In this document: piece by piece, positions 54,257 through 62,638 of the stretch
Position numbering within the stretch: position 1 is the stretch's first letter
Layout: each line of letters begins with the position of its first letter
Assembly: GCF_027533845.1 (NCBI RefSeq)
Contig: NZ_JAPZVN010000007.1
Location: forward strand, 1 to 64,000
DNA from: Streptomyces sp. RPT161
GTDB lineage: Bacteria; Actinomycetota; Actinomycetes; Streptomycetales; Streptomycetaceae
Direction of reading: 5' to 3'
Length of the DNA stretch: 64,000 nucleotides
Program-made: the position numbers and the translations under genes
Notes under the pieces: model-generated
What the model was told of the DNA's origin: nothing
Database searches by the model: none
What the model saw: the letters and a program-made list of their open reading frames with translations, nothing else

Positions 54257-57200
54257 ATGGCTGGCTTTACACACCTGCACGCCCTCTCCGGGTTTTCCAT
54301 GCGGTATGGGGCCAGTCACCCGGAGCGGTTGGCGGAGTGCGCCGCTGAGCGGGGGATGGACGCGCTGGCGTTGACCGATCGGGACACCGTCGCCGGGGCG
54401 GTGCGGTTCGCCGGGGCGTGTCGGAAGGTCGGGGTGCGGCCGGTCTTCGGGGCCGGGCTCGCCGTGCCGGAGGTGCCGGAGCAGGGCACCGCGGACAGCG
54501 CGGCGCGGCGGCCCGCTCCGGCACGGGGCGGTGCCTTCGTCGACGAGTCGGCGCCGCGCGCGATCTTCCTGGCCCGGGACGGGGCGGCCGGTTGGGCCGC
54601 GCTGTGCCGACTGGTCTCCGCAGCCCACCGTGCCCCCGGGCGGCCCCGGCTGACCTGGCAGGACCTGACCGGCGAAGGGGTGACCGTACTGCTGGGCGCC
54701 GACTCCGGGGTCGGCAGGGAACTGGCCGCCGGCCGGCCCGACCGGGCCGCCCGGCTGCTCGCGCCCTGGCGGGAGGTGTACGGGGACGCGCTGCGGCTGG
54801 AGGCCGCGTACCACGGACGGCACGGCACCGGCCCCGGCTCGCTGCGCCTTGCCGCCCGTACCCTCGGCTTCGCCGCCGAGCAGGGGGTGCGGCCGGTGCT
54901 GAGCAACGCCGTGCGGTACGCCGACCCGGGGCAGGGCGAGGTCGCGGACGTCCTGGACGCGGCGCGCCTGCTGGTGCCCATCGACAACCACAGGCAGGAG
55001 TCGCTGGACACCGGAGAGCGCTGGCTCAAGGACACCGCGTCCATGGTCAGGATCGCCGAGCGGATCGCCGAGGCCGCCGGATACCGCCGTGCCGTCGCGT
55101 ACCGGCTGCTGGACGAGACGGCGCGCACCGCCGCGCAGTGCGCCGTCGACCCGGCGGACGACCTCGGCATGGGGCGGGTGCACCTCCCCGAGCCGGACCT
55201 GGTCGGCGCGGGAGACCGCAGTGCCGACCGGGTGCTGCGGTCCCGCTGCGCCGCCGCCATGGTGGTCAGGGGATACGACCGCAGCCGGAAGCACTGGAAC
55301 CGGCTGGAACACGAGCTGGGCATCATCCAACGGCTGCGCTACGCCGGGTACTTCCTCACCGTCGCCCAGGTCGTGGACGACACCCGGGCCCTCGGCATCC
55401 GGGTCGCCGCCCGCGGCTCGGGCGCGTCCTGCCTGGTCAACCATCTGCTGGGAATCGCGGGCGCCGACCCCGTGGAGCACGGCCTGCTCATGGAGCGCTT
55501 CCTGTCGGACCGCCGGGCCGCGCTGCCCGACATCGACATCGACGTGGAGTCCGCCCGGCGGTTGGAGGTCTACCGGGCGATCTTCGACCGCTTCGGCGCC
55601 GACCGCGTGGCGACCGTCGCGATGCCCGAGACCTACCGGGTCCGGCACGCCGTACGGGACGTGGGCGCCGCCCTCGGCATGGACCCGATGGAGACCGACC
55701 GGCTGGCGAAGTCCTTCCCGCACATCCGGGCCCGAGACGCCCGTGCCGCGCTCGCCGAACTCCCCGAGCTGCGGGGGATCGACGCGGACCGGTACGGGCG
55801 GATGTGGGAGCTGGTCGAGGCGCTGGACGGGCTGCCCCGCGGGGTCGCCATGCACCCGTGCGGAGTGCTGCTCTCCGACGCCGGACTGCTGGACCGCACC
55901 CCGGTCATGCCGACCAGCGGCGAGGGCCTCCCGATGTCCCAGTTCGACAAGGACGACGTGGAGGAACTCGGGCTGCTCAAGCTCGATGTGCTCGGGGTGC
56001 GAATGCAGTCCGCGATGGCGCACGCGATCAAGGAGGTGGAGCGGGCCTCGGGCGAGCGGATCGACCTGGGCGCGGTACCGCCCGGCGACCGCGCGACCTA
56101 CGACCTGATCAGGTCCAGCGAGACGCTCGGCTGCTTCCAGATCGAGTCGCCGGGCCAGCGCGATCTGATCGGACGGCTGCAACCCAGCACCTTCCACGAC
56201 CTGGTGGTCGACATCTCGCTGTTCCGGCCCGGCCCGGTGGCGGCAGACATGGTGCGCCCCTTCATCGAGGCCAGGCACGGCCGCAGGCAGCCGCGCTATC
56301 CGCACTCCGACCTGGCGGAAGTGCTGAAGGAGACCTATGGAGTTGTCGTCTTCCATGAGCAGGTGATCGAGATCATGCGGATCATGACCGGCTGCGAACG
56401 GGACGAGGCCGACGAGAAGCGGCGTGCGCTGTCCGACCCCGACCTCCAGGGACGGGTGCGGGCCTGGTTCACCGCGCGGGCGCGCGGCCGGGACTACTCG
56501 CCCGAGGTCATCAGGCACACCTGGGAGATCCTGGAGGCCTTCGGCTCCTACGGCTTCTGCAAGGCGCACGCGGTGGCCTTCGCCGTACCGACCTACCAGT
56601 CGGCCTGGCTCAAGTCCCACTATCCGGCGGCCTTTTACGCAGGAGTGCTCACCCACGACCCCGGTATGTACCCCAAGCGGCTGCTGCTCGCCGACGCGCG
56701 GCGGCGCGGGGTGCCGGTGCTGCCGCTGGACGTGAACCGGTCCGGTGTGGACTATCGAATCGAACTGGTGTCCGGTAAGTGGGGTCTGCGGCTGGCGCTG
56801 TCCGAGGTGCACGGCATCAGTGAGCAGGAGGCCGCCCGCCTGGTCGCCGGGCAGCCGTACTCCTCGCTGTCGGACCTGTGGCAGCGGGCCCGCCCCAGCC
56901 GCCCGGTCGCCGAACGGCTGGTCAGGGTCGGCGCGTTGGACGCCTTCGGCCAGAACCGGCGGGACCTGCTGCTCCAGACCGCCGAGCTGCACCGCGGCGG
57001 CAGGTCCGCCCGGGACGGCCAACTCCCGCTGCCCGCCGGGGAGACGGGGACCGGCGCGGCCCGCACCGGACTGCCCGACATGGACGACGGCGAACGGCTG
57101 AGCGCCGAACTCGGGGTGCTCGGCATGGACTCCTCGCGGCACCTGATGGACGACCACCGCGCGTTCCTGGGGGAGTTGGGAGTGGTCCCGGCGAACCGGC

Positions 57201-57685
57201 TGGGCGCGGTGCGGCACGGTGAGACCGTCCTCGTCGCCGGGGCGAAGGCGGCCACCCAGACCCCGCCGATCCGCTCCGGGCGCCGTGTCATCTTCACCAC
57301 CCTGGACGACGGCACCGGCCTGGTCGACCTCGCCTTCTTCGACGACAGCCACGCCGCCTGCGCGCACACCGTCTTCCACTCCTGGCTGCTGCTGGTGCGA
57401 GGGGTGGTGCAGCGGCGCGGCCCGCGCAGCCTCAGCGTGGTCGGTGCCGCCGCGTGGAACCTCGCGGAACTGGCCGAACTGCGCGGGGAAGGCGGGCTCG
57501 CGGCGGTCTCCGAGCGGCTGGCGGCGGTGGCGGGGCCGCGGGACGACACGGACGGCGCCGACGGCCGCCGAATCCACCTGCCCACCGGCTACCAGCTTCA
57601 CCCGTGGGCCGACCTCCAGCCGCCCGGCGAAGGCGCCGCCACCGGCCGCAAGTTGTGGCACTCAAGCCCGGGGAGCGCGGGATGA
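54257..57685 (+). CDS. dnaE2: Error-prone DNA polymerase III alpha subunit DnaE2
   Basis: DnaE2 carries out translesion synthesis and damage-induced mutagenesis. The 1,142-residue protein has an N-terminal PHP domain (FTHLHALSGFSMRYGASHPERL), then the C-family polymerase core. Catalytic Asp425 and Asp427 lie in ALPDIDIDVES. ARGSGASCLVNHLLGI, DKDDVEELGLLKLDVLG and SYGFCKAHAVAFAVPTYQSAWLK are further family blocks. An OB-fold region, IFTTLDDGTGLVDLAFF, is near the end. The length fits DnaE2, not the longer DnaE1. The ATG at 54257 has GGGAGG 7 bases upstream. A LexA-like box lies upstream. The next gene overlaps as ATGA. Confidence 0.95.
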   Translation: MAGFTHLHALSGFSMRYGASHPERLAECAAERGMDALALTDRDTVAGAVRFAGACRKVGVRPVFGAGLAVPEVPEQGTADSAARRPAPARGGAFVDESAPRAIFLARDGAAGWAALCRLVSAAHRAPGRPRLTWQDLTGEGVTVLLGADSGVGRELAAGRPDRAARLLAPWREVYGDALRLEAAYHGRHGTGPGSLRLAARTLGFAAEQGVRPVLSNAVRYADPGQGEVADVLDAARLLVPIDNHRQESLDTGERWLKDTASMVRIAERIAEAAGYRRAVAYRLLDETARTAAQCAVDPADDLGMGRVHLPEPDLVGAGDRSADRVLRSRCAAAMVVRGYDRSRKHWNRLEHELGIIQRLRYAGYFLTVAQVVDDTRALGIRVAARGSGASCLVNHLLGIAGADPVEHGLLMERFLSDRRAALPDIDIDVESARRLEVYRAIFDRFGADRVATVAMPETYRVRHAVRDVGAALGMDPMETDRLAKSFPHIRARDARAALAELPELRGIDADRYGRMWELVEALDGLPRGVAMHPCGVLLSDAGLLDRTPVMPTSGEGLPMSQFDKDDVEELGLLKLDVLGVRMQSAMAHAIKEVERASGERIDLGAVPPGDRATYDLIRSSETLGCFQIESPGQRDLIGRLQPSTFHDLVVDISLFRPGPVAADMVRPFIEARHGRRQPRYPHSDLAEVLKETYGVVVFHEQVIEIMRIMTGCERDEADEKRRALSDPDLQGRVRAWFTARARGRDYSPEVIRHTWEILEAFGSYGFCKAHAVAFAVPTYQSAWLKSHYPAAFYAGVLTHDPGMYPKRLLLADARRRGVPVLPLDVNRSGVDYRIELVSGKWGLRLALSEVHGISEQEAARLVAGQPYSSLSDLWQRARPSRPVAERLVRVGALDAFGQNRRDLLLQTAELHRGGRSARDGQLPLPAGETGTGAARTGLPDMDDGERLSAELGVLGMDSSRHLMDDHRAFLGELGVVPANRLGAVRHGETVLVAGAKAATQTPPIRSGRRVIFTTLDDGTGLVDLAFFDDSHAACAHTVFHSWLLLVRGVVQRRGPRSLSVVGAAAWNLAELAELRGEGGLAAVSERLAAVAGPRDDTDGADGRRIHLPTGYQLHPWADLQPPGEGAATGRKLWHSSPGSAG

Positions 57686-58773
57686 CTGGGCGTCAGGTAT
57701 ACGATGCGGTGACCCGGTTCACCGAGTCGCCCGCAACCGGCGCCGGGCGACGGCTCACCCTGGTGTCCGCACCGCGGGACGTGCCGCATGTGCTGTACGT
57801 CCATCTGCACTCCGCCGAGGGCGCCGCCCTGAGCGAGGAGTCCTACGGGGCGCTGCTCGCCCTGCTCGGTGAGATCACACCGGTGGTGGAGGCGCTGCCG
57901 CCGGACGCCGCGCTCGCCGATGTGCGGGGCAGTCTGCGCTACTTCGGGCGCACCGCCGAGGAGTTGGCGGACCTGATCAGGGTGCGGGCGCTGGCCCGCC
58001 ACGGCGTGGACTGCACCATCGGCGTCGCCGCCAACCCCGTGCTGGCCAGGATGGTCGCGTACGACGGTCAGCGGGGCGCGGTGCGCGCGCTGTCCGCCGA
58101 GCCGGACGCGGTCGCCGCCTTCCTCGCCGGTAAGCCCGCCGCCGCGCTGCACGGCGTGGGGCCCGCCACGGCGCGGCTGCTCGGCGACTACGGGCTGGAC
58201 AGCGTCGGCCGGATCGCCGCCGTACCGCTGGGCACCCTGCAACGGATCCTCGGCGTGAGCGCCGGGCGCCGGGTGTACGAGCGGGCCCGCGGCATCGATC
58301 CGACACCGGTCACCCCGAACGCGCCGGCCCGCTCCATAGGCGGTGAACGGCGCTTCGACCGCGACGAGTTGGACCCGGTGCGGCACCGCCGCGCACTGCT
58401 GTCGCTCACCGACGAACTGGGCGCGCGGCTACGGGGCGCGGGCCAGGTCGCCCGCTCCCTGACCCTCACCGTCCGCTACGCCGACCGCTCGACCACCACC
58501 CGAACCCGTGCGCTGCCCGAGCCGACCGGGCACACCGCGGCGCTCACCGACGCCGCGTACCGCATGTACACGGCGCTCGGGCTGCAACGCGCCCGGGTGC
58601 GGGCGGTGGCGCTGCGCGCCGAGGGCCTCACGGCCGCCGAACTCGCCGCCCACCAGCTCACCTTGGACGCGGATGACGACAAGGCCCGCCGCATAGAGGA
58701 GGCCACTGACCGCGCCCGCGCCCGCTTCGGCGCAGGGGTGCTCGGTCCGGCGGCGGTACTCGGCGTGGCGTAG
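57682..58773 (+). CDS. Y-family polymerase-like protein lacking catalytic acids (ImuB-like)
   Basis: The 363-residue protein has Y-family order. The N-terminal strand is PHVLYVHLHSAEG where DinB has a D-M-D motif. ALADVRGSLRYFG stands where DinB has S-x-DE. Helix-hairpin-helix ALHGVGPATARLLGDYGLDSVGRIA follows, and then a little-finger region RSLTLTVRYADRSTTTRTRALPEP. The acidic metal ligands are absent from both motifs, so it should be inactive, as is ImuB, which connects DnaE2 to the clamp. It lacks ImuB's long C-terminus. The start overlaps the dnaE2 stop, so both are SOS-coupled. Confidence 0.85.
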   Translation: MTGRQVYDAVTRFTESPATGAGRRLTLVSAPRDVPHVLYVHLHSAEGAALSEESYGALLALLGEITPVVEALPPDAALADVRGSLRYFGRTAEELADLIRVRALARHGVDCTIGVAANPVLARMVAYDGQRGAVRALSAEPDAVAAFLAGKPAAALHGVGPATARLLGDYGLDSVGRIAAVPLGTLQRILGVSAGRRVYERARGIDPTPVTPNAPARSIGGERRFDRDELDPVRHRRALLSLTDELGARLRGAGQVARSLTLTVRYADRSTTTRTRALPEPTGHTAALTDAAYRMYTALGLQRARVRAVALRAEGLTAAELAAHQLTLDADDDKARRIEEATDRARARFGAGVLGPAAVLGVA

Positions 58774-58839
58774 CCGCGCGGCGGCAGGGGGGCAAGTGAC
58801 CAACCGGCAGTGACAGTTCCGCTAAGCCCTGGCCAATTC

Positions 58840-58882
58840 TTTACCGACGCGAAACTAGCGAGTGTTGTTACTTGCCCGTAAC
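58840..58882. promoter_or_regulatory. Two GlnR/MtrA-type boxes upstream of the lipase gene
   Basis: TTTAC-n6-GAAAC (58840-58855) and GTTAC-n6-GTAAC (58867-58882) each have half-sites 11 bases apart, the form of GlnR and MtrA sites in Streptomyces. A TTGTG/CACAA dyad follows at 58900-58918. Confidence 0.45.
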
Positions 58883-58978
58883 TATAGCTTCACGCAGCAT
58901 CTTGTGGTCCGGATCACAAAGCGTCAACTCGGGAGTCCTTCCCTGCCTCAGCCCTGCCTGATTTGTGAGGAGACCACG

Positions 58979-59836
58979 TTGAAGCTGCCCCTGAAGCGTC
59001 GGAGCCGGACCGTCGGCCTCATCTCCGCACTGGTGCTCGCGGCCGCCACCGCCGTGGCCACCCCCGCGGCGGCGGACGACGCGCCGACCAGCGGATGGAA
59101 CAACTACGACTGCAAGCCGTCGGCCGACCACCAGCGGCCGGTCGTACTCGTGCACGGCACCTTGGGCAACGGAACGGACAACTGGCTGGCGCTGGCACCG
59201 TACCTGGTCAACCGCGGGTACTGCGTCTTCTCCTTCGACTACGGACAACTGCCCGGAGTGCCCGTCTTCGACGGACTGGGACCGATCGCCCAGTCCGCAC
59301 AGCAGCTGGCCGACGAGGTCGACAAGGTGCTGGCCGCCACCGGCGCGCAGAAGGTGGACCTGGTCGGCCACTCCCAGGGCGGCATGCTGCCGCGCTACTA
59401 CCTGAAGTTCCTCGGCGGCGCCCCGAAGGTGGACACCCTGGTCGGCATCGCCCCCTCCAACCACGGGACGACCCTGGACGGCCTGACCAAGCTGCTGCCC
59501 TACTTCCCCGGCGCCGCCAAGTGGCTGGAGGAGAAGACCCCGGGGCTGACCGACCAGGTGGCAGGATCGCCGTTCATCCAGAAGCTCAACGCGGGCGGCG
59601 ACACCGTCCCCGGAGTGCACTACACCGTGATCGCCACCAAGTACGACGAGGTCGTCACGCCGTACACCTCGCAGTTCCTGAACGGCCCCGACGTGCACAA
59701 CGTGCTGGTCCAGGACCTGTGCCCACTCGACCTCTCCGAGCATGTGACGATCGGCCTGATGGACCGGGTGGCGTTCCACGAGACGGCCAACGCCCTCGAC
59801 CCCGCGCACGCCACCCGCACCACCTGCCTGTCCTGA
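58979..59836 (+). CDS. Secreted class 2 lipase/esterase
   Basis: This 285-residue alpha/beta hydrolase has a signal peptide (RTVGLISALVLAAATAVATPAAA). The oxyanion region is VVLVHGTLGNGTDNW, and nucleophile Ser132 is in LVGHSQGGMLPRYYLKFLGG. The acid Asp (TKYDEVVTPYTS) and late His (SEHVTIGLMD) complete the triad, matching lipase class 2 (PF01674) enzymes that split triglycerides or esters outside the cell. The TTG at 58979 has AGGAG 7 bases upstream. A bidirectional hairpin follows. Confidence 0.92.
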   Translation: MKLPLKRRSRTVGLISALVLAAATAVATPAAADDAPTSGWNNYDCKPSADHQRPVVLVHGTLGNGTDNWLALAPYLVNRGYCVFSFDYGQLPGVPVFDGLGPIAQSAQQLADEVDKVLAATGAQKVDLVGHSQGGMLPRYYLKFLGGAPKVDTLVGIAPSNHGTTLDGLTKLLPYFPGAAKWLEEKTPGLTDQVAGSPFIQKLNAGGDTVPGVHYTVIATKYDEVVTPYTSQFLNGPDVHNVLVQDLCPLDLSEHVTIGLMDRVAFHETANALDPAHATRTTCLS

Positions 59837-59860
59837 CACCGCGGACGAACCACTGGTGAC

Positions 59861-59899
59861 CTGGAGGCCGCAACCGCTATGAGCGGTTGCGGCCTCCAG
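59861..59899. terminator. Bidirectional terminator overlapping the LPMO stop
   Basis: CTGGAGGCCGCAACCGCT and its perfect complement form an 18-bp stem with loop ATG. The LPMO stop codon (59877-59879) lies inside the stem-loop. Confidence 0.85.
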
Positions 59900-60824
59900 C
59901 CCTGCGCCGAGCGCCGGTCAGCACGACCACGCAGCCGACCGCGACGGCGGCGGCGCCACCGAGGCCCAGCGCCATGGTGCCGCCGGAACTCCCGGTCTCG
60001 GCAAGGGACGTGCCGCGCGGCTCGGCAGCCGAGCCGTTGGGGACGGGCCGGTTGCCGGCCGAGCCGTTGGGGACGGGCCGGTTGGCGGCGGGGCGCATGC
60101 CCGGCATGTCCTTCATCGAGGACCTCGCGGCGCCCGCGGCCAGTTGGCGGTCGCTCGGCGCGGAGGCGGCGGGCGCGGCGCCACCCTGCTTTCCGCCGCC
60201 GAACACCACGTCCGAGCAGGTGTAGAAGGCTTCCGGGCTGTCCGAGCGCTGCCAGACGCTGTAGATGAGATGGCGCCCGGTGCGCCGCGGCACGTTGCCG
60301 CTGAAGGTGTAACTGCCGTCGCTCAGTGGCGGGTTGGTGGCCGTGGCGAAAGGCTGGTCCTCCAGGTCCGACCACTTCAGCGGCTTGGTGGGGTCGTATC
60401 CGTCCTTGGTGATGTACAGCGCGAAGGTGCCCTTGTGGGCGGCCGTCGCCTTGTAGGAGAACGTGAACGGACCGCCGCTCATGGGCGTCGCGGGCCAGTC
60501 GGCGCGCGCCAGGTCCAACCCCTTGAACTCGTCAACACCGGCGCTGCACAGCTTCCCGTCCGGGATGATCTGCCTGCTGCGGCCGCCCGCGTTGCCGAGC
60601 CGCACCGCGTTCCAGTCGTACAGCGCCTGCGTACCGCCGACCGCCACCGCGGCCCGGCACGCCGCCGAGACCGGGTGCTCGGGCCCCTCCTGGTAGCAGG
60701 CGAGCACCCGGCTCACCGGCTTGTCCAACGAACCGTGCGCCCTGGCCGGTGTCGCGGTCAACGCCATGAACAGTAACGGCGACCCGACGACAACGGCGAT
60801 GGCGGCCTTACGGCGTATGGGCAT
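59877..60824 (-). CDS. AA10 lytic polysaccharide monooxygenase with LAETG sortase signal
   Basis: Copper enzymes of family AA10 cleave chitin or cellulose oxidatively. The signal peptide (RRKAAIAVVVGSPLLFMALTA to ARA) leaves His30 as residue 1 of the mature protein. With His130 (TAAHKGTFALYIT) it forms the copper brace. Cys pairs and GRHLIYSVWQRSDSPEAFYTCSDVVF close the domain near 215. A Pro/Asn/Gly linker with two NRPVPNGSAG repeats leads to LAETG (274-278), a hydrophobic segment and RRRAGGR. This is a class E sortase cell-wall signal. The ATG at 60824 has AGGAG upstream. Confidence 0.92.
   Translation of the reverse strand: MPIRRKAAIAVVVGSPLLFMALTATPARAHGSLDKPVSRVLACYQEGPEHPVSAACRAAVAVGGTQALYDWNAVRLGNAGGRSRQIIPDGKLCSAGVDEFKGLDLARADWPATPMSGGPFTFSYKATAAHKGTFALYITKDGYDPTKPLKWSDLEDQPFATATNPPLSDGSYTFSGNVPRRTGRHLIYSVWQRSDSPEAFYTCSDVVFGGGKQGGAAPAASAPSDRQLAAGAARSSMKDMPGMRPAANRPVPNGSAGNRPVPNGSAAEPRGTSLAETGSSGGTMALGLGGAAAVAVGCVVVLTGARRRAGGRNRS
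60028..60087. repeat. Two tandem 30-bp coding repeats in the LPMO linker
   Basis: Two near-identical 30-base copies (gccgagccgttggggacggg core on the plus strand) encode NRPVPNGSAG twice in the linker before the LAETG motif. Confidence 0.85.
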
Positions 60825-61059
60825 GATGGCTTCTCCTGTTGGTGGGGGAGGCTGCCCTGGAGGCGGCAGCACAATGGGAGAGACCTGCACGTTAGTGCCG
60901 TCCATCCGCCGGATCCGCGACTTACGGGCCCGTTAAGGCGGCGCTAAGCGCGGACACAGGAAGCGGCGAGCGCCCGCCGCGGCGGCGGCGCCGTGCCACT
61001 CCCGGCGCATGCCGCCCACTCCAGGCACCGTGGAAGCGCGGTCATGGCAGGGTGATGCC

Positions 61060-62589
61060 ATGACCGCACTGCACCTGTTCAAGACCGTCGTCGACCCCGG
61101 GACCTGGCGCAGCTGGGACGAACCGGTGCCGGTCCCCGCCCCCGCCGACGCCGACTACCGGGCAGACCTGGAACGGGCCCGGCAGCGCACCGGCCTGGAC
61201 GAGTCGGTAGTGACCGGCGAGGGCCGGATCAAGGGCCGCCGGGTCGCCCTGGTGGCGTGCGAGTTCGGCTTCCTGGCCGGTTCGATCGGGGTCGCGGCGG
61301 GCGAGCGGCTGGTACGGGCGGTGGAACGCGCCACCCGGGAGGGGCTGCCGCTGCTCGCCTCCCCGGCCTCCGGCGGAACCCGCATGCAGGAGGGGACCAT
61401 CGCCTTCCTCCAGATGGTCAAGGTGGCCGCCGCCGTCACCGACCACAAGGCGGCGGGCCTGCCCTACCTCGTCTATCTACGGCATCCGACGACCGGGGGA
61501 GTACTGGCGTCCTGGGGCTCACTGGGCCACGTCACCGCGGCGGAGCCCGGTGCGCTGATCGGATTCCTCGGCCCCCGGGTCCATCAGGCGCTCTACGGGG
61601 AGGAGTTCCCCCAGGGCGTACAGGTCGCCGAGAACCTGATGGCGCAAGGACTGCTGGACGCGGTCCTTCCGGCCGAGCAACTCGCGGGGGCCGCGGCGCG
61701 GGCGTTGGACGTGCTGTGCGGGGGCCGGGAGCAACAGCGGCTGTCGGACGCGCCGCATACTGTGGAATCGGGGGCGGCGCCGTCCGAGGAATCGGAGGCC
61801 GCGCCGTCCGACGCGCCCCCCGCGCCGCCCACCGCCGAATCGATCCGCCGCTCGCGGCGGCCCGAACGCCCGGGCCTGCGTGCCCTGTTGCGCACCGGCG
61901 GCCGCGCCGTCACACCGCTGAGCGGCACCGGCGCGGGAGAGCATGACCCCGGCCTGCTGCTGGCGCTCGCCCGGTTCGGGTCCGCGCCGTGCGTGGTGCT
62001 CGGCCATGACCGACACGGCCCGGACGGCCCGCAGTTGGGCCCGGCGGGCCTGCGTGAGGCACGGCGCGGTATGCGGATCGCCGCAGAACTCCGCCTTCCG
62101 CTGCTCACCGTCATAGACACCGCGGGCGCCGCCCTCTCCCAGGAGGCGGAGGAGGGCGGCCTCGCCGGAGAGATCGCCCGCTGCCTCGCCGACCTGGTGA
62201 CGCTTCCTGCACCCACCCTGTGCCTGCTGCTCGGCCAGGGCGCGGGCGGCGGCGCGCTCGCCCTGCTGCCCGCGGACCGGGTGCTGTCGGCACGGCACGC
62301 CTGGCTCTCCCCGCTCCCGCCGGAGGGCGCCTCGGCGATCCTGTACCGGACGACCGAGCGCGCGTACGAGGTCGCCGACAGACAGGGCGTCCGCTCCGCC
62401 GACCTGCGGTCGCACCGCATCGTGGACCGCATCGTGGAGGAGGTCCCGGACGCCGCCGATGCCCCGGAACCGTTCCTGGCCGGGCTCGGCGACATCCTCG
62501 GCGCCGAACTCAACGCGCTGCGCGCGATGGACGACGAGGACCGGCTGGCCGCCCGTCGGGCCCGCTACAGGAGCCTGGGCCTGGGGTGA
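61060..62589 (+). CDS. Fused acyl/acetyl-CoA carboxylase carboxyltransferase (beta-alpha)
   Basis: A single 509-residue chain holds both crotonase-fold halves of the carboxyltransferase that moves CO2 from biotin to acetyl-CoA. The beta (AccD) half has VVTGEGRIKGRRVALVACEFGFLAGS, PASGGTRMQEGTIAFLQM and HPTTGGVLASWGSLGH. A Ser/Ala/Glu/Pro linker (about 225-275) follows. The alpha (AccA) half has RMRIAAELRLPLLTVIDTAGA-like AAELRLPLLTVIDTAGAALS, LLLGQGAGGGALALLPADRVL and PPEGASAILYRTTERAYEVA. The AccD zinc finger is absent. No biotin carboxylase gene is adjacent. The ATG at 61060 is used. Confidence 0.88.
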   Translation: MTALHLFKTVVDPGTWRSWDEPVPVPAPADADYRADLERARQRTGLDESVVTGEGRIKGRRVALVACEFGFLAGSIGVAAGERLVRAVERATREGLPLLASPASGGTRMQEGTIAFLQMVKVAAAVTDHKAAGLPYLVYLRHPTTGGVLASWGSLGHVTAAEPGALIGFLGPRVHQALYGEEFPQGVQVAENLMAQGLLDAVLPAEQLAGAAARALDVLCGGREQQRLSDAPHTVESGAAPSEESEAAPSDAPPAPPTAESIRRSRRPERPGLRALLRTGGRAVTPLSGTGAGEHDPGLLLALARFGSAPCVVLGHDRHGPDGPQLGPAGLREARRGMRIAAELRLPLLTVIDTAGAALSQEAEEGGLAGEIARCLADLVTLPAPTLCLLLGQGAGGGALALLPADRVLSARHAWLSPLPPEGASAILYRTTERAYEVADRQGVRSADLRSHRIVDRIVEEVPDAADAPEPFLAGLGDILGAELNALRAMDDEDRLAARRARYRSLGLG

Positions 62590-62638
62590 ACTCCCCCGGT
62601 CAGGGCCGGTTGTCAGTGGCGGGTGCGAAGATCCCGGC

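Noticed and set aside
54185-57661. 1,158-codon minus-strand open frame opposite dnaE2
   Set aside because: Pure antisense of a clear dnaE2; no motifs and shadow-type composition.
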